Source: Juglans regia | Taxonomy: Eukaryota > Streptophyta > Magnoliopsida > Fagales > Juglandaceae | Direction: 5' to 3' | DNA: 64,000 nt | Assembly (NCBI RefSeq): GCF_001411555.2 | Contig: NC_049903.1 | Location: 23,217,098-23,281,097, forward strand | Part shown: piece after piece, positions 1-12,100 of the stretch | Numbering within the stretch: position 1 is the first letter of the stretch | How the letters are laid out: every line of letters begins with the position of its first letter | Notes under the pieces: generated by a model | Database searches by the model: none | Told to the model about the DNA's origin: nothing | What the model saw: only the letters and a program-made list of their open reading frames with translations | Position numbers and translations under genes: made by a program

Positions 1-306
1 GTCCATTCTACACCAAGTTTGGCTCAAAGGCCTTATGCCTTCTTTAAGCTTGGGTCAAGGCTAGTTACCAAGTCTTGAATTCCCTATGGGCTTGGTTCAA
101 GGCTTCTTGGGCTTGGCCCATGAGTTCTCTAAGGTCCTAAAAGTCTCACCAAAATCACTAATGTGTTTGCTTCTCTAATCTTTAGTTTAATGGTACTTAG
201 TGCCAAAATTAAGGCTAACCTCACTATCAACCTTAATGTAAGTAATAACTCAAAAATTAAAATCCTAATCTAAAGTGTTTAATGGTTAATTAAGCAGGGT
301 GTTATA
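1..306 (-). mobile_element. End of a long gypsy-type LTR (family A), cut by window edge
   Basis: This stretch matches 19743-20074, the end of solo LTR A, nearly base for base: the same run about confusing 'ccaagtttggc', 'ccttatgcctt' and 'taaagtg' landmarks appears in the same order, and it closes with gcagggtgttata where A closes with gcggggtgttaca. It is therefore the edge of another copy of the same LTR family, with the rest lying before position 1. The functional orientation of this family appears to be minus, because the TATA-like element in the sister copies reads on that strand. No coding capacity is visible. Confidence 0.75.
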
Positions 307-597
307 TTTGACAAGTGGCAATTCTTCTAGGGTAGGCGTGCAAGACATCTCTTGGCTTTCTTACACTTCTCTCTCCCCCTTGGTCCATTATTATGACTAG
401 AGTCATAGTGCAACACATGTATGACACATGACACTAGTGACTTGTTTGGGTCATGAGCTTAGGGCCATTGGGCTTGGGTTTTTCCATAGGGCCGAAATTT
501 ATACAAGGCATTCTAGGGTTCATCCTTACTTGGGCTCAAGTTGTTCAATCAAAGATCCTAAAGCCTTTCATTTAACTAAGAAAAAACACTAAGCCGC
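307..597. other. Unassigned spacer between LTR and LINE1
   Basis: No open frame or repeat that I could assign. The composition (runs such as gggcttgggttt and cttgggctcaag) resembles the gypsy-type LTRs elsewhere in the window, so it may be an older LTR remnant, but I could not align it. Confidence 0.3.
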
Positions 598-932
598 TTT
601 TTTTTATTTTTTATTTAAGAGCCGGTAGCCACATGTACACTAGTGATCCCGTCCCAAGTTAATTAATAAACCTTCACTTGTGGCGGAGAAATATCGTAGT
701 TACAAGCCAGGCATCTGGGAGATAAAAAATAAGACCAGAAAAATCCTCCCAAATGCAAACCATCAAAATCAAAACAGAGAAATACAAACCAACAAACCCA
801 AAACAAGAAAAACCAGTGTAAACACCTTCATTTACGAAGGTAAGGAATACCCATCCTCTCAACACGTACAATCCCTTTAAGACACCGTGGTAAACCAAGA
901 TGCCCTTCATAAATATGACTCTTTCCCATTTC

Positions 933-2222
933 TCATTCTCTAGCTAGAAAATCAGCCACACCGTTACCTTCCCTATATCGATGGACCACCACATAATTCA
1001 CTCCCTCAAGCTCCACCTTTACATCATCCCAATAGTCCCAAAGATACCATAAGGAACATCTTCCTTTCCGGAACCATTCTACCACCACACTCGAATCACT
1101 CTCAATAATAACATTATAAAAATAAAATTGTTTACAAAGCCGAATGCCTTCCAAAACAGCCTTTAGTTTGGCCCCGTTGTTCGTTCCAATTCCAAAGTGA
1201 GTTGAAAACGCTACTTTAACCATGCTGTTATTATCCCGGATAATTCCACCACCACCCAAGTTACCCAGATTTTCACAAAAGCTCCCATCACAATTAAGTT
1301 TTACCCAATCTGCAGGGGGTCTAGACCAAGATACAATTTTTATAGGTTTCTCCCCACTACCTGGATGCTCAACCTGAAATTCTTCTAGGATTTTAATGTC
1401 CTAGGTGGATAATTTCTGGATAGAGCTTAGATTACCAGCCAATGACTTTACCCAATACCAAACATCTCCCCAAACTTTTGCTGCATTTTCCTGCACGCCT
1501 TCCATTCTAGCCTTACACCTCCTTCTCCATAAACACTAAGTAATTACACAAGGGATTAAACCAACTAACATACCTTTGATGGAGGATTTTTTTCCATAAT
1601 AAAACCATATACTAACTCTAGTCTTCCAAGGCCAATGTTTCATAAATGGCATTCCCATCACAGCACTTGCCCGAGACCAAACAGTCGAGGCCATATCTCC
1701 TGAAGATAAAACATGATCCGTTGTTTCGGTTGCTTTCCTTGTGCAACAATCACATGATGAAGCCAGATAAATATCTTTACTTTGCACTCTGTCATCCACG
1801 GCTAAACAATTATACCAAACTTTCCACATACAAATAGAGATTCTTTTCGGCAACACACTATGCCAAAACCATTCATAATACAAAGCGTTCGGACCTTTGG
1901 TTCTCACCACCTCCCACGCCGATCCGGTAGTAAAACTATCGTCAGTATTAGGTTTCCACACGAAAATATCTCTTCCATTTTTACTAGCCACCACATTATT
2001 TAAAATCTCCTCTATTATTTCGGCACCAACTAATTCCATTAACTGATCAGTGTTCCATGAACCATTAAGCCAACAATCCTTAATACACAAATTTGAATTC
2101 AACACAGCCTCCATTCTTACTGATAGTGCGCCCGAAGCAAGCCATTTGTCAAACCAGAATGAAGCATTTCCACCTCTCACTAGTACCTTAACATTCTCCA
2201 TTACTTCTGGAAGACATAACAT
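933..2222 (-). pseudogene. LINE1 ORF2, zf-RVT and RNase H part (broken)
   Basis: The 2222-1536 frame gives the L1 C-terminal region with VRGGNASFWFDKWL, ending in the zf-RVT block (DCCTRKATETTDHVL). The 1259-933 frame gives RNase H: GGGGIIRDNN, a FGIGTNNGAKLKAVLEGI helix, IIESDSSVVVEWF and HRYREGNGVADFLA. The normal NNEAEL motif reads NNGAKL here, so a catalytic glutamate is lost. 932-620 is 3' untranslated sequence without a usable frame. Confidence 0.85.
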
Positions 2223-2757
2223 AACTGACTTCCAAAAACGAGAGTCTATAGGCCTCTCAACATAGGCCGAAACATGTGTATTTTCTGAAGTATTTTGCTC
2301 GAAAAAACTCAGTCCATAAATTATTAGCAGTTAATAACCAATAAGCAAATTTTATATGAAGTGATTTTTGTATATCTTTGAGCTCTCTCAAGGCCATTCC
2401 CCCTTCTGATATAGGTTTACAAATTTTCCCCCAAGCTTTCCAATGAAACTTTGTTTTACCATTCGCCTCCCCTCATAGAAAATTAGACAAAAAAGTGTTA
2501 ATAAGAGACACGATCACCAAGGGAATATTTATCACAGACATTAAGTGAATTGGTTTGCTTGATAAAACATGTCTCAGTAAAATTAATCTTCCTCCTTGCG
2601 AAAGAAGCTTACCTTTCTATCCTACTATTTTCTTCCTTATTTTTTCAATAAACGGTTCCACGATCCTAGTCGTCAATCTTCCTGATACCAAAGGTGCCCC
2701 CAAATATGTAACAGGAAATTTTCCTTCTTTAAAACCTAGAAGTCTCAACAAACCCCT

Positions 2758-3754
2758 TTAACGGGTTGACAAAATATGCTTTGACATAAACAGAGCCGAT
2801 TTTTCTTTGCTAATAATTTGACCCAACCACTTCTCATAAGTCTCAAGAGTATGAACAAGGTTTTTCATAGATCTCTTGCCCCCATTTGCAAAAATAAGAG
2901 TATCATCTACATAGAGCAAAAGAGATACCAATGGGGCACCCACCGAATGATGAAATCTTCCAATATGCCCCAACTCAAATTTTGTTCTAAGTAACCTCGT
3001 CAGTACTTCCTCCATAATAATAAATAACAAAGGTGAAAGAGGGTCCCCTTGATGCAAACCCCGAGTAGATTGAAAATAACCAATGAAAGTCTCATTCATC
3101 ATAACAGAAAACCACGGGGACTCCACACAATTATGAATTAATCTACAAAAACTATTAGATAAACCAAAGGCCCTAAAGACTTTCAAAAGGAAACCCCAGC
3201 TTACCTTGTCATAAGCCTTGGCCATGTCAAGTTTTACCATAACATTTCCACCAACACTTTTCTTATGTAAAGAATGCATCATTTCATGTGCAAACATGAT
3301 ATTTTCAAAAATACATCGCCCAAGAATGAATGCCCCTTGTTCATGAGAGATTAATTTCTCTACAATCACTGTTAGCCTTGAAACAATAATTTTAGAAAAA
3401 AACTTATATGCCACAGAACATAAACTAATCGGTCTAAATTTATCAAAACTTGAAGGATCAGGCACTTTCGAGATTAAAACAATGAAAGATGAAGAATAGA
3501 ACCTGGTTAGGGGTGCACCCCTGAAAAATTCTCAAGTTGCCTCAATAACGTCATACTTAACCGCAAGGCATGTAGAACTCAGACCCAAACCCATCCAGAC
3601 CCGGACTACTCTCCTTAGGAATTGAAAAAACCACTTGTTTTAGTTCTTCATCTGATGGCTCTGCGCAGAGAGTTACATTTTCTTCCTCACTAATAATTCC
3701 CTGGATCAAATCATAGAGGACACACTCCTCAACACCCGAGTTCAGAGAGGACAT
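2758..3754 (-). pseudogene. LINE1 ORF2, reverse transcriptase part (broken)
   Basis: Two minus-strand frames (3754-3557 and 3465-2758) carry RT. The first holds SSPGLDGFGSEFY, the second holds [41 protein letters not shown] (catalytic Asp in LDMAKAYD), GLHQGDPLSPLLFI and LLYVDDTLIF. The YVDD active site (plus-strand 2902-2913) is therefore intact, although the polypeptide is split by a shift near 3470-3550 and stops at 2758. The block downstream to about 2230 continues the RT thumb with further stops. Confidence 0.88.
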
Positions 3755-4011
3755 ACTCTTCCATTAGCAAGCACCATCCGAGATATCTGCCCCTTTTTCC
3801 GCCTGTGATTAATAACCGAGTGGAAGAAACTCGTATTTTGATCCCCCTCCGTCATCCATCATTTTTTAGCAATCTGACCCAAGCGATTATTTTCCCTTTT
3901 TTTCCCACAGCTGGAGTTCAATTTTAGTAACAAGGAAATCAGTCTCAACTTCCTCGGAGAAGCCTACCTGTAATTGATTTTCCAGAAATTCCATTCGTTC
4001 CTAAAGAACTC

Positions 4012-4872
4012 TTAAATTGTCTTCCACCCTTCCGAAAACGTTTTTATTCCAAGCACGTAGAGCCACTTTGGTTCTTTTAAGTCTAATAGCAAGTTAGAGA
4101 AGACCCGAGGTGGAGTCTTGCTTATTCCATGCATCTTTAACACATGACAAGAAAAACTCGTGCAAACACCGCATATTAAGAAAACGAAATGGCGAAGGGC
4201 CATAAGATGAAAAAGGCACTTCTGGATAGACCACCATCAGGCAATGGTCAGAAGATTTCTGCATTAAATATTCAAAATGAGCCGACGCAAAATGTCGCAA
4301 GAAGTTATCATTAATAAGCACTCTATCCAGCTTCGCCCAGCTTCTAGACACCCCTTCATGGCCATTACACCATGACATACATTGACCAGAATTTAATAAA
4401 TCAACTAAACCACAATGATCTAAACAATCATTAAATTCTGACATAGAAATAAGCAGTCTTGGGTCTCCACCAATCCTTTCTGAATCCGTGCGTATCACAT
4501 TAAAATCACCCAACACCATCCATGGTATGTCTACCACTTGTGTCCCTTCTAATTGGTGCCATAATTCCCTTCTTTCAACATAAGAGCATTTGGCATAAAC
4601 AAAGGTAATCACAATTTTATGACCAGCCAAGACCAACCATCCAGAGACCATTTGAGATGTACAAGAAATTACCTCAAATTCATTCATATTTTGCCAAAAC
4701 AACCACAACCTACCACCCTGACCTTCATTCGAGATAAAGTAACTATATTGTAAGAATTCCCAAGAACAGGCATTCGATTCTCAGTTACAAAAGGTTCCAC
4801 GATGGCACATAATTTCACATGAAATTTTGTAAGAAGCTTCTTCAAAATAGATGAATAAACCTGATTGACCAC
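4012..4872 (-). pseudogene. LINE1 ORF2, endonuclease part (broken)
   Basis: Translation in two overlapping minus frames (4872-4684 and 4708-4094) gives an L1 endonuclease. The diagnostic block PWMVLGDFNVIR is present near 4530-4495, followed by GGDPRLLISMSEFNDCLDHCGLVDL and then a RSWAKLDRVLIN block, and SSDHCLMVV where the catalytic SDH is kept. The N-terminal 'LSWNC' block is missing, which places the 5' truncation a few dozen residues inside the domain. A frameshift near 4690 and another after about 4100 make it non-functional. In an intact element this enzyme nicks the target DNA to prime reverse transcription. Confidence 0.85.
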
Positions 4873-4880
4873 ATATTAAA

Positions 4881-5360
4881 CTTTTATATGGTGTGGGATA
4901 TCAAACCGGTTGAGAATATATATTCTAAAAGAAAGGTGCTACTATGTGGCCTAAGTAGTATCGTTCAGATTTACTGCTAGTTGTTTTCGTAATTTGTTTT
5001 ATTTATATTTTTTTAATATATTTAAATATTTTTAAAAAAATAAAAATATATTAATATATTTAAAATTATTTTTTTAATTATTCAATAAAAAAATTACAAA
5101 AGAATATATTTGAGTGGTACATTTGAAAAGGTAAAATAGATTTTCTCATTCTAAAAGGAAAAAGAAGAAATGGTAGTTTTAGAAAGCCACGGCTCCCGAT
5201 GGTTGTTTTTTTCAAAGTAGCAGGGACTTTGAAGTTTGAAGGCGGCGAGAAAAGCAAGCCCAGGCCCCACCCGGAGTCGGCATCCCTCTTTTCTTTATCC
5301 TTTTTAGTTTTTCCGAGTAGAAGGCCCCACTCAGGCGCAACCTTTTTACTTTTGTCCTTC
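4881..5360. other. AT-rich spacer upstream of the CDF gene
   Basis: About 4935-5145 is extremely A+T rich and nearly self-complementary in its centre (runs of aatatattt, ttttaaaaaaat and mirrored copies), like a decayed foldback MITE. A similar AT-rich block occurs at 5565-5700. The rest holds no convincing gene. A 97-residue frame at 5199-5492 has biased composition and no recognisable domain, so it is not called. Confidence 0.4.
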
Positions 5361-5390
5361 TTACGTCATCCGACTCCGTGGCACGTGGCA
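5361..5390 (+). promoter_or_regulatory. ACGT elements (TTACGTCATC and G-box CACGTG)
   Basis: The sequence shows a TACGTCA core at 5362-5368 and a perfect palindromic G-box CACGTG at 5382-5387 inside gtggcacgtggcac. They lie about 650 bp before the CDF start codon. G-boxes are bound by bHLH (PIF-type) and bZIP factors and are common in light- and clock-regulated promoters, which fits a cycling Dof gene. That the sites act on this gene is inference from position. Confidence 0.45.
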
Positions 5391-5564
5391 CTTCCCCGTA
5401 ACCTATTATGCTTTTTTATAGGTAATAAAATTGGCAAGAAAGCATTTCTAATACACAAGCAAAAATCTTTGGAAAAAAAAAAATACTACTAAAAAAGATC
5501 TAAAGAGTGAAAGAAAAGAAAAAAATTACTTTTGACTATTAAGTTGTATCGTTATACTTGACTG

Positions 5565-5700
5565 TTTGGAATTTTTTTTTATTTAGTTCTTAAGAAAATA
5601 ATTTTAAATATATTAGTATATTTTTTTTATTTTTAAAAATTATTTAAATATATTAAAAAAATATAAATTACAAAATTAAAAAAAAAAATTACAAAACCAA
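5565..5700. repeat. AT-rich low-complexity foldback block
   Basis: Long alternating A and T runs (ttttaaatatatta, tatattaaaaaaat) form near-perfect self-complementary stretches. It resembles the block at about 5000-5100, so the two may be relics of the same MITE family flanking the G-box segment. Confidence 0.35.
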
Positions 5701-5866
5701 CTAACGGTCACGATGAGGGGCCCGACTCGAAAGAAAAAGGCAGCAAAAAATAGATAGAAAAGATAAGAGTTTGGAAAAGAAGTACTTGCTTTGGTGATGC
5801 TTCACGCTGTTTGTCTTTTTTAGTGGGACTTTTTCTTTAGAGACCAGAGGGTTTTGTGAGTCTTGC

Positions 5867-5890
5867 AGAGAGAGAGAGAGAGAGAGAGAG
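5867..5890 (+). repeat. (AG)12 microsatellite in 5' region of the CDF gene
   Basis: Twelve uninterrupted AG units, followed by tctgaaaag. GA tracts close to the transcription start are typical of plant 5' UTRs and are bound by BASIC PENTACYSTEINE proteins. Here it lies about 145 bp upstream of the chosen start codon. Confidence 0.7.
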
Positions 5891-6035
5891 TCTGAAAAGT
5901 GATTTTTGCGGTGCAGGGTAAAAGGTCTCTTTTTATGCAGTATTTATGTGTTTTTGGAGTTGGGAGTTAAGGCTTCAGAGTTCTTTGCACTTTGCAACTG
6001 GCAACAAATCTTTTGAAAGTTTCAGAACACAAAAA

Positions 6036-6152
6036 ATGACTAGTTCTGGAGCCATGTCCTCTGAGGCGACGACTGAGGATCCTGGCATTAAGCTCTTTGG
6101 CAGAAAGATTCATTTGCCGCAATGTTCGATTCCGGCCAGGCCGGATGTCATG
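6036..6152 (+). other. CDF exon 1
   Basis: Encodes 39 residues ending ARPDVM, including [11 protein letters not shown], the short motif at the N-terminus of CDF proteins. A short first exon with this motif followed by one long intron and a large second exon is the usual CDF gene structure. The GT donor directly follows the ATG codon of Met39. Confidence 0.82.
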
Positions 6153-9100
6153 GTACTGGTTGTTGTAACACGTTCTTTTCTTTATTTTCTGCTTTCGTTC
6201 TTTCTCTTGAAATGATATTTGCCATTTTGCTATTTCCGTTTCATCTAATGGTACTTGATGAATCATATTTTCTGGGTTTTCCCCTGTTTGGTGTGCTATC
6301 TCTTTCGCTTTTGTGTTTATTTTTGCTTTTTTTTTTTTTTTTTCTTATTGCTGCTATCTGATGTTATTTTATTTGTTGAAATGAAAGCATTTTCGTGAAA
6401 AAAAAAAAAGAAAAAAAAAAAAGAGAAAAGCATTTTCATGTGGCTCCTCTTTATATTGCTATAAGAGTATAAAGCTATAATCGAGTCGAGTTCAAACGAG
6501 TTGTGACTGTTCGAGTTTGACTCGATTATACTCGAACCAAGCTGAAATATAGCTTGTGACTCGACTAAAAGTTGAGCCATTTAATATCCAATTCTTTAGA
6601 AATAAAAAAGGCGAAAATACATTTTGAGAAAACCAAAATAAAATTAAAAAAATTAAAAATAAATAATATTAAATATTCAAAATATAAAATAAATTATACA
6701 GAATTTACGAATAAAAATAAAAATTTGTTTTTCATAAAACTATAAAATTATAATGAATGAACCTTATTATCTAGGAAATAGACATAAACTCTAATCAACT
6801 GACAAACCTTCAATTTTTGAAGGAGTAAACTTTTTTATACACATTGAAAAATATTACGATATATTATCTAGCATTCAATTTAATTAAATTATTAGTGTTG
6901 GCATATTAACTATATAATTAGTTTGTTAATACTTGCACACTACAATCTTATGCATGTATAAGGTATTGGTATTTATGCTTATATATTTATATGTTATAAG
7001 CAATATCTATCATATACATATATATAATATGGCATTGTTGATAGGATTAAGTCCTAAAATGGTTCTTTTGGCTTGCCTTTTGGATAGATTGGTCCGTATA
7101 TTTCAATTTTGATACCTAGCAAATGAAATATTAATTTTTAACTTTTGCTTCACATTCTTTCAACTTTGATCATTTTAAGCATTACGTAATAAATCATTTA
7201 CGAAATGTTAAAAAAAGTCACATTAGGATGAATGACTGGACAACTATTGTGAAATTGATTAATTATATTATATTAACCATTACAATAATTTTAGAGAACT
7301 TGATATCGAGTTTGTGTCTAACTTTTACCATTTCCATTAACATATTAACATGTAGATACACAAGCACACGCATGATTGTGTATACGTGCACGAACGCACA
7401 ATCATATTATAAAACTTAATAGGAGTGAAGTTATATGTGCTTAAACAGGGTCAAGCTTATACGAGTTTAATTGCTTAAATAAACTAGCCTATGTTTTTTT
7501 TTCAAGTTCTATTCATTCATGAAGCGAAATTAATTTAGCATGGATTTGAGTTATTCATGAACAATTCAGTTTGTTTATATATCTACAGACAAACCTAATA
7601 TTTCTTTTTCTTTCAAATCTCATAAAATTTTGTTATGTGCTAACATAAAATAAATGAAAAGAAAAATATATTTTTAGTTATAAAAAAAGGAGAAATATAT
7701 TTTTATTTGTAAAAAAGGTTATATTCCTGACGTTCTTGTCAGGCCAGTTTGTCATAATGACAAGGTTCAAGTCCCATATTTCAGGTTGAGATTGACTCTG
7801 GTACCATTTGTAATACCCACAAAGGCCTAAGCCACATTTGGGCCTATACTATTAGTCAATGATACAAGTGGAACCCCATTGGAACCATTATAAAGAGCAA
7901 TAATACTTCTCCTTTTCAAGCAATGTGAGATCTCATACACTACCTACTCCTTATCACTCAGTATGGGGTATCACATATATACCCTCCTACCCGCGCTTAA
8001 TCGATATATTAATGTTTATATAATTATTTTCATTTGACACCATGCAAGTTGCAGGATAATCAACGAATGTAGAACAAAGCATCAGTATACACCAAGGAAA
8101 CCAAACAGCAGAACAAACACAAAATAATATCAATCCAAAGGAAGCCACAAACATGTTTAAACCAATAATTAAGCACATATCAAACCAATATTCCAGTACA
8201 CACCCTATCTTGAAACTTGTCGGCATCGCTGTAAATCACAAGATATCAAGAGCTCAAAGGAGTAGAACTCAAAATAAAGAAGCCGAAGAGTAAACTGAAT
8301 AGTAGGTATGAATGAAGAAGAGAGTGACAAATAGTTGTTTGGACAAAACCTCACTATTTGTACCAAAATAGATAGTGTGTTCTCAGGAGATGAATCCTGT
8401 CATCAGAATCTGACAACACTAACCTTAGCTCTCAGATAGAAAATGAGGAATGATAGCTTGCATACTTTTTTGAATTTTGCAGAAAGTTTGCGAACGAGTT
8501 TCTCTGGTTTCGTTGCTTGGGAAAAAACTTGTCTGAAGTTCTGATTCTGAATTTGGATTTATGCAGTATGAAACAATAGAGAGGAGTCTTTGTAATGGGC
8601 ATGAACAAGGGATTGATAAAAGTTTCAACTTTCAAGGATACACTGGAATAGACAAACAATTAACTTCACCAAGATAGCTCGCATGGTTTGATACCATAAA
8701 ATTTATAATATGTTCAAAGGAAGAACAAAGAAGGGAAAGAAGACTAGGAATTAAGTTAGGCCTAGAAGTCTACAGCTGTAACTTAAAAGAGTCCAATGGA
8801 CTACCTCTTTCTTACTAACTTGTTATGTGTTTGTGTGCATTACAAGAAGGGTTATAAGCAATATAAGGTACTAGAGAAAGAGGAATATAAGGTACTCTAT
8901 TCTGCAGTACAGCAGCCCGGGCCCTGATGGTTTCGGATCCTCGTTCTATATTTCTTTTTGGCATATTGTGAAAGAGGATGTGGTGGAGGTGGCTAGGGAT
9001 TTTTTTTCTGGTGTTTCGCTTCCCAAGTTTTATGGTTCTTCATACATTGTGCTTATCCCTAAAGTCCCTGATCCGAAAAGCTTTGATAAATATAGGCCTA

Positions 9101-12100
9101 TTAGCCTTTGTTCAGTGACGTATAAGATTTTTTCGAAGATCTTAGTGTCCCGCTTGACTGCTATTTTGCCGAGATTGATTTCTTCGGAACAAGGGGCCTT
9201 CATCCCAGGCCGTAGTATTTTTTAGAATATTTCTCTCGCTCAAGAGATGGTCCATGGTATGAATAAAAAAATTTTAGGAGGGAACGTTATGGTGAAAATT
9301 GACATGACGAAAGCTTATGATAAGGTCCATTGGGAGTTCTTGCTGAAAGTTCTTAGTGGCTTTGGTTTTTGTCGACAATTATGTAATCTGGTAAAGGAGT
9401 GTGTAACTTCTCCTTGGTTTTCAGTGATGATGCATGAGTCGTATAAAGGGTTTTTTTCCAACCTTCTCGGGGCCTTCGGCAAGGGGATCCTTTATTGCCG
9501 TATCTGTTTATATTGATGCAGGAAATTCTTTTGAGGCTTTTGCGGAAACAATTTGAGGAGGGTCGTATTGGCAAGTTTTATCATCCTATGGGGCCCCCTA
9601 TGGTTTCACATTTGTTATATGCTAATGATATCCTGATTTTCCTTAATGGAGAGAAGCGATCTTTGCGTCGACTTGGCTCTACGTTGGCCTGTTATGAACG
9701 TTGGTCTGGGCAGTGCATTAGTAGAGAAAAATCTGCCATTTTTACTTCGGCCACTATTAGTATTGCTCAGAGGCAAGGATTGATACATTTAACTGGTTTT
9801 GCGGAAGGAAAATTTCCTACGACGTACCTGGGGGTGCCGTTGGTGCAAGGTTGCCTTAAAGCTTGTCACCTTAATCAGCTGCTAGTAAAAATACTGGCAA
9901 ATGTTACGGGTTGGAAAGCCAAGTTGTTGTCACAAGGGGGGCGCTTGATCTTGCTTCAACATGTCCTAACTAGTATGCCGCCTCACCTTATGGCTGTGTT
10001 GGATGTTCCGCAAATTGTGGTAAAAAAAATAAATTCCATTTTCTCTACTCTCTTTTGGGGGGAGAAGAATGGAAAAGCTAAGGCTAAGTGTTGTGCTTGG
10101 TCTAGGATTAGTAAGCCTACCCAAGAGGGCGGTTTGGGTTTTGAGATATTTCTCGGAGCTTCAACGAGCGCTGCATATGAAGATGGCTTGGTGTCTTCTG
10201 TCAACGGAGTCTTTGTGGTCTTGCTTTCTGCTATCAAATTATGGTAGAGGGCAACATGTGTCTCTGTTGGAGGTGCAAAGGAACAGCTCAAGACTTTGGA
10301 AGTCCATTATGTCTGTCCTACCTGATGTGTGTGCGACATCTAAAATGAGAGTAAAGAATGGTTTGACCTCCTTTTGGTTTGACCGATGGTTTGCGAATGA
10401 ACCGTTGTCTCACATGGTAGATAGGGTCCCGATGCTGTCCCTGTTAATCAAGGATGTGTGGGTTGGAGATAGCTGGAACTATGAGATGCTGGAACAATTA
10501 GTTGGTGCGGAATTAACATAGGCAGTGATTAGAACGGTTTTTGTTGGTAGGTCTGGGCAAGATGTACTGGTGTGGAAACCTGCTCAAGACGGTACGTTCA
10601 CTACAGCAACAACTGCATGGGATTTTATTCGTGTGAGAGGGGACCATTTCGCATGGATGGACTAGATCTGGAACAACCTTCTGCCGAAGAGGATCTCGAT
10701 TTGTATGTGGTGAGCTCGATTTAAATGCCTTTCAGTTGATGACAAGGTGCAGGCCCGTGGAATTGAAATGGCATCCAAATGTGACTGTTGTTCTTCACCT
10801 AAGAAGGAAACGATGGATCATGTGCTGGTGACGGGTCAGATTCCGGAGAAAGTATGACGTCTTGCTTCCTTGGCGCTGGGAATCTCTTGTATGCATGCTA
10901 ACAGTTGGTGGCACCGAGTGGAGGTATGGTTTAATTGTGCAAAGAAAGGCACCAAACGGGGCGTGTTGATTGGTCTTCTACCCATTATAATTAGGTGGTG
11001 CTTATGGAGAAGGCGTTGCAAAGCCCGGATGGAAGGCATCCAAGAAAATCCCATAGGTGTTTTGGCTAGGCACTTTGGTGAATGACTTGACTGACTTAAA
11101 GATATCTCATGTTGATTACCAGATGTTGAGTGCAATGGACATCCCGATTCATGTTCGTGTAGTGTAGAAAATTCAGACGGTTGTGTGGTTGAAACCTCCT
11201 TGTGGTTGGTGCAAACTAAATGTGGACGTTAGTTGTCGTGGGAATCCAGGAAACTGTGGTGGGGGTGGAGTGCTACGGGATCACAAGGGAGATATTAAGG
11301 CTGGTTTCTCTGCACCATATGGTTTCGGAACCAACAATGAGGCTGAGTTACGAGCATTGTCGCAAGGAGTTAGATTGTGTAAATCTATGGCCTGTGTACG
11401 CACGTTATAATGGAATGTGACTCTAAGATCGTGGTCGATTGGTTGAAAACGAGATATTGTAGTTTGTGGTATCTTTGGGATTACTGGGATGATCTTATCC
11501 AGGAATTAGATGGCTTGCACTATTAGGTGATTCATCAATTCAGAGAAGGGAATCAAGCGGCTGAGTACCTAGCACGGAAAGGTGAAGAGGGGCTTACTAA
11601 GAGCTTCTATCCAAGTGGTGGTCTCCCAAGAGAGCTGAGGGGTATTCTTAGATTGGATACACTGGGTTTACCGTCAATAAGGAAGTCTAGATGTTGAGAG
11701 CTCGTGTTGCTACGGAGCTTTTCGATGGGTTGTTAGTTTGGTTTGCTGGGTTTTATTTCTTCTTTGGTTTTAGGTGATTCATAGGTTTTTTCTTGTTTGT
11801 TGGAGTTGTCTTGTTGTTTGGGATGTCTTATATATTCCACGTGTCCCACAGTGTTCCTCCGCCAGAAGTGGGAGATTTTAATAAAATTGGGAAGGGGTCG
11901 TCACTCTTGGACATGTGACCCTGTAAGGTACTAGAGAAATACAAGTACAATATGGATGGTATGATTGCTATATGGGGGAGGATACAAACGAATGATAGTT
12001 GACTGAGAGTCTACAAGCTACAGATCAAAAATGACAAGTCAAGGATTTGTGAAAAAAAAAGAAATCAATTACTTAATTAGGGCAATTAATAAAGCCTATT

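Larger units (their letters stand above)
598..4880 (-). mobile_element. LINE1: 5'-truncated L1-type non-LTR retrotransposon
   Basis: Read on the minus strand, the segment encodes in order an AP-endonuclease, reverse transcriptase, zinc-binding (zf-RVT) region and RNase H, the standard ORF2 layout of plant L1 LINEs. The 3' end at about 598-620 is a run of T on the plus strand, i.e. a poly(A)-like tail (A with a few T). ORF1 and the first residues of the endonuclease are absent, so the copy is 5'-truncated, as is usual for target-primed reverse transcription. Several stops and frameshifts break ORF2. No convincing target-site duplication was found. It belongs to the same family as LINE2 in the CDF intron: the RT segments share long matching stretches and both 3' ends share a 'ccgcca' plus 'agtg' and 'acatgtg' layout. 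Confidence 0.88.
8880..11923 (+). mobile_element. LINE2: 5'-truncated L1-type LINE with 16-bp target duplication
   Basis: Flanked by a perfect 16-bp direct repeat TAAGGTACTAGAGAAA at 8864-8879 and 11924-11939. The insert starts inside the RT domain ([13 protein letters not shown], the block that precedes RT motif 1) and runs through RT, zf-RVT and RNase H to a 3' UTR ending acatgtgaccctg. The 3' end carries no poly(A) tail. It lies in sense orientation within CDF intron 1. Stops at 9224, 9516-region frameshift and others show it is dead. The perfect duplication suggests a fairly recent insertion compared with LINE1 of the same family. Confidence 0.92.
8000..12037 (-). mobile_element. Copia-like LTR plus leader, split by LINE2 (fragment)
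   Basis: On the minus strand, sequence ending in ...ataaattttatggtatcaaacc places a PBS-like TGGTATCAAACC at 8683-8694. The LTR-like part precedes it (8695-8879) and continues on the other side of LINE2 (11940 to about 12037, where the minus-strand start would read TGTCATTTTTGATC). Combined LTR length would be about 285 bp. The leader extends toward 8000 without a usable gag frame. The other LTR is missing. The assignment rests mainly on the PBS and the continuity across LINE2. Confidence 0.35.

Noticed and set aside
5199..5492. 97-residue plus-strand frame before the CDF gene
   Set aside because: Biased composition (Ser, Phe, Leu rich), no domain, overlaps the promoter region and ends in A-rich sequence; most likely chance.
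5946..6215. Longer N-terminus for the CDF protein starting at 5946
   Set aside because: In frame with exon 1 but the added residues do not resemble any CDF start, and reading past 6152 runs into the intron.
7228..7419. 63-residue frame in the CDF intron
   Set aside because: AT-rich, no homology, inside decayed repeat sequence.
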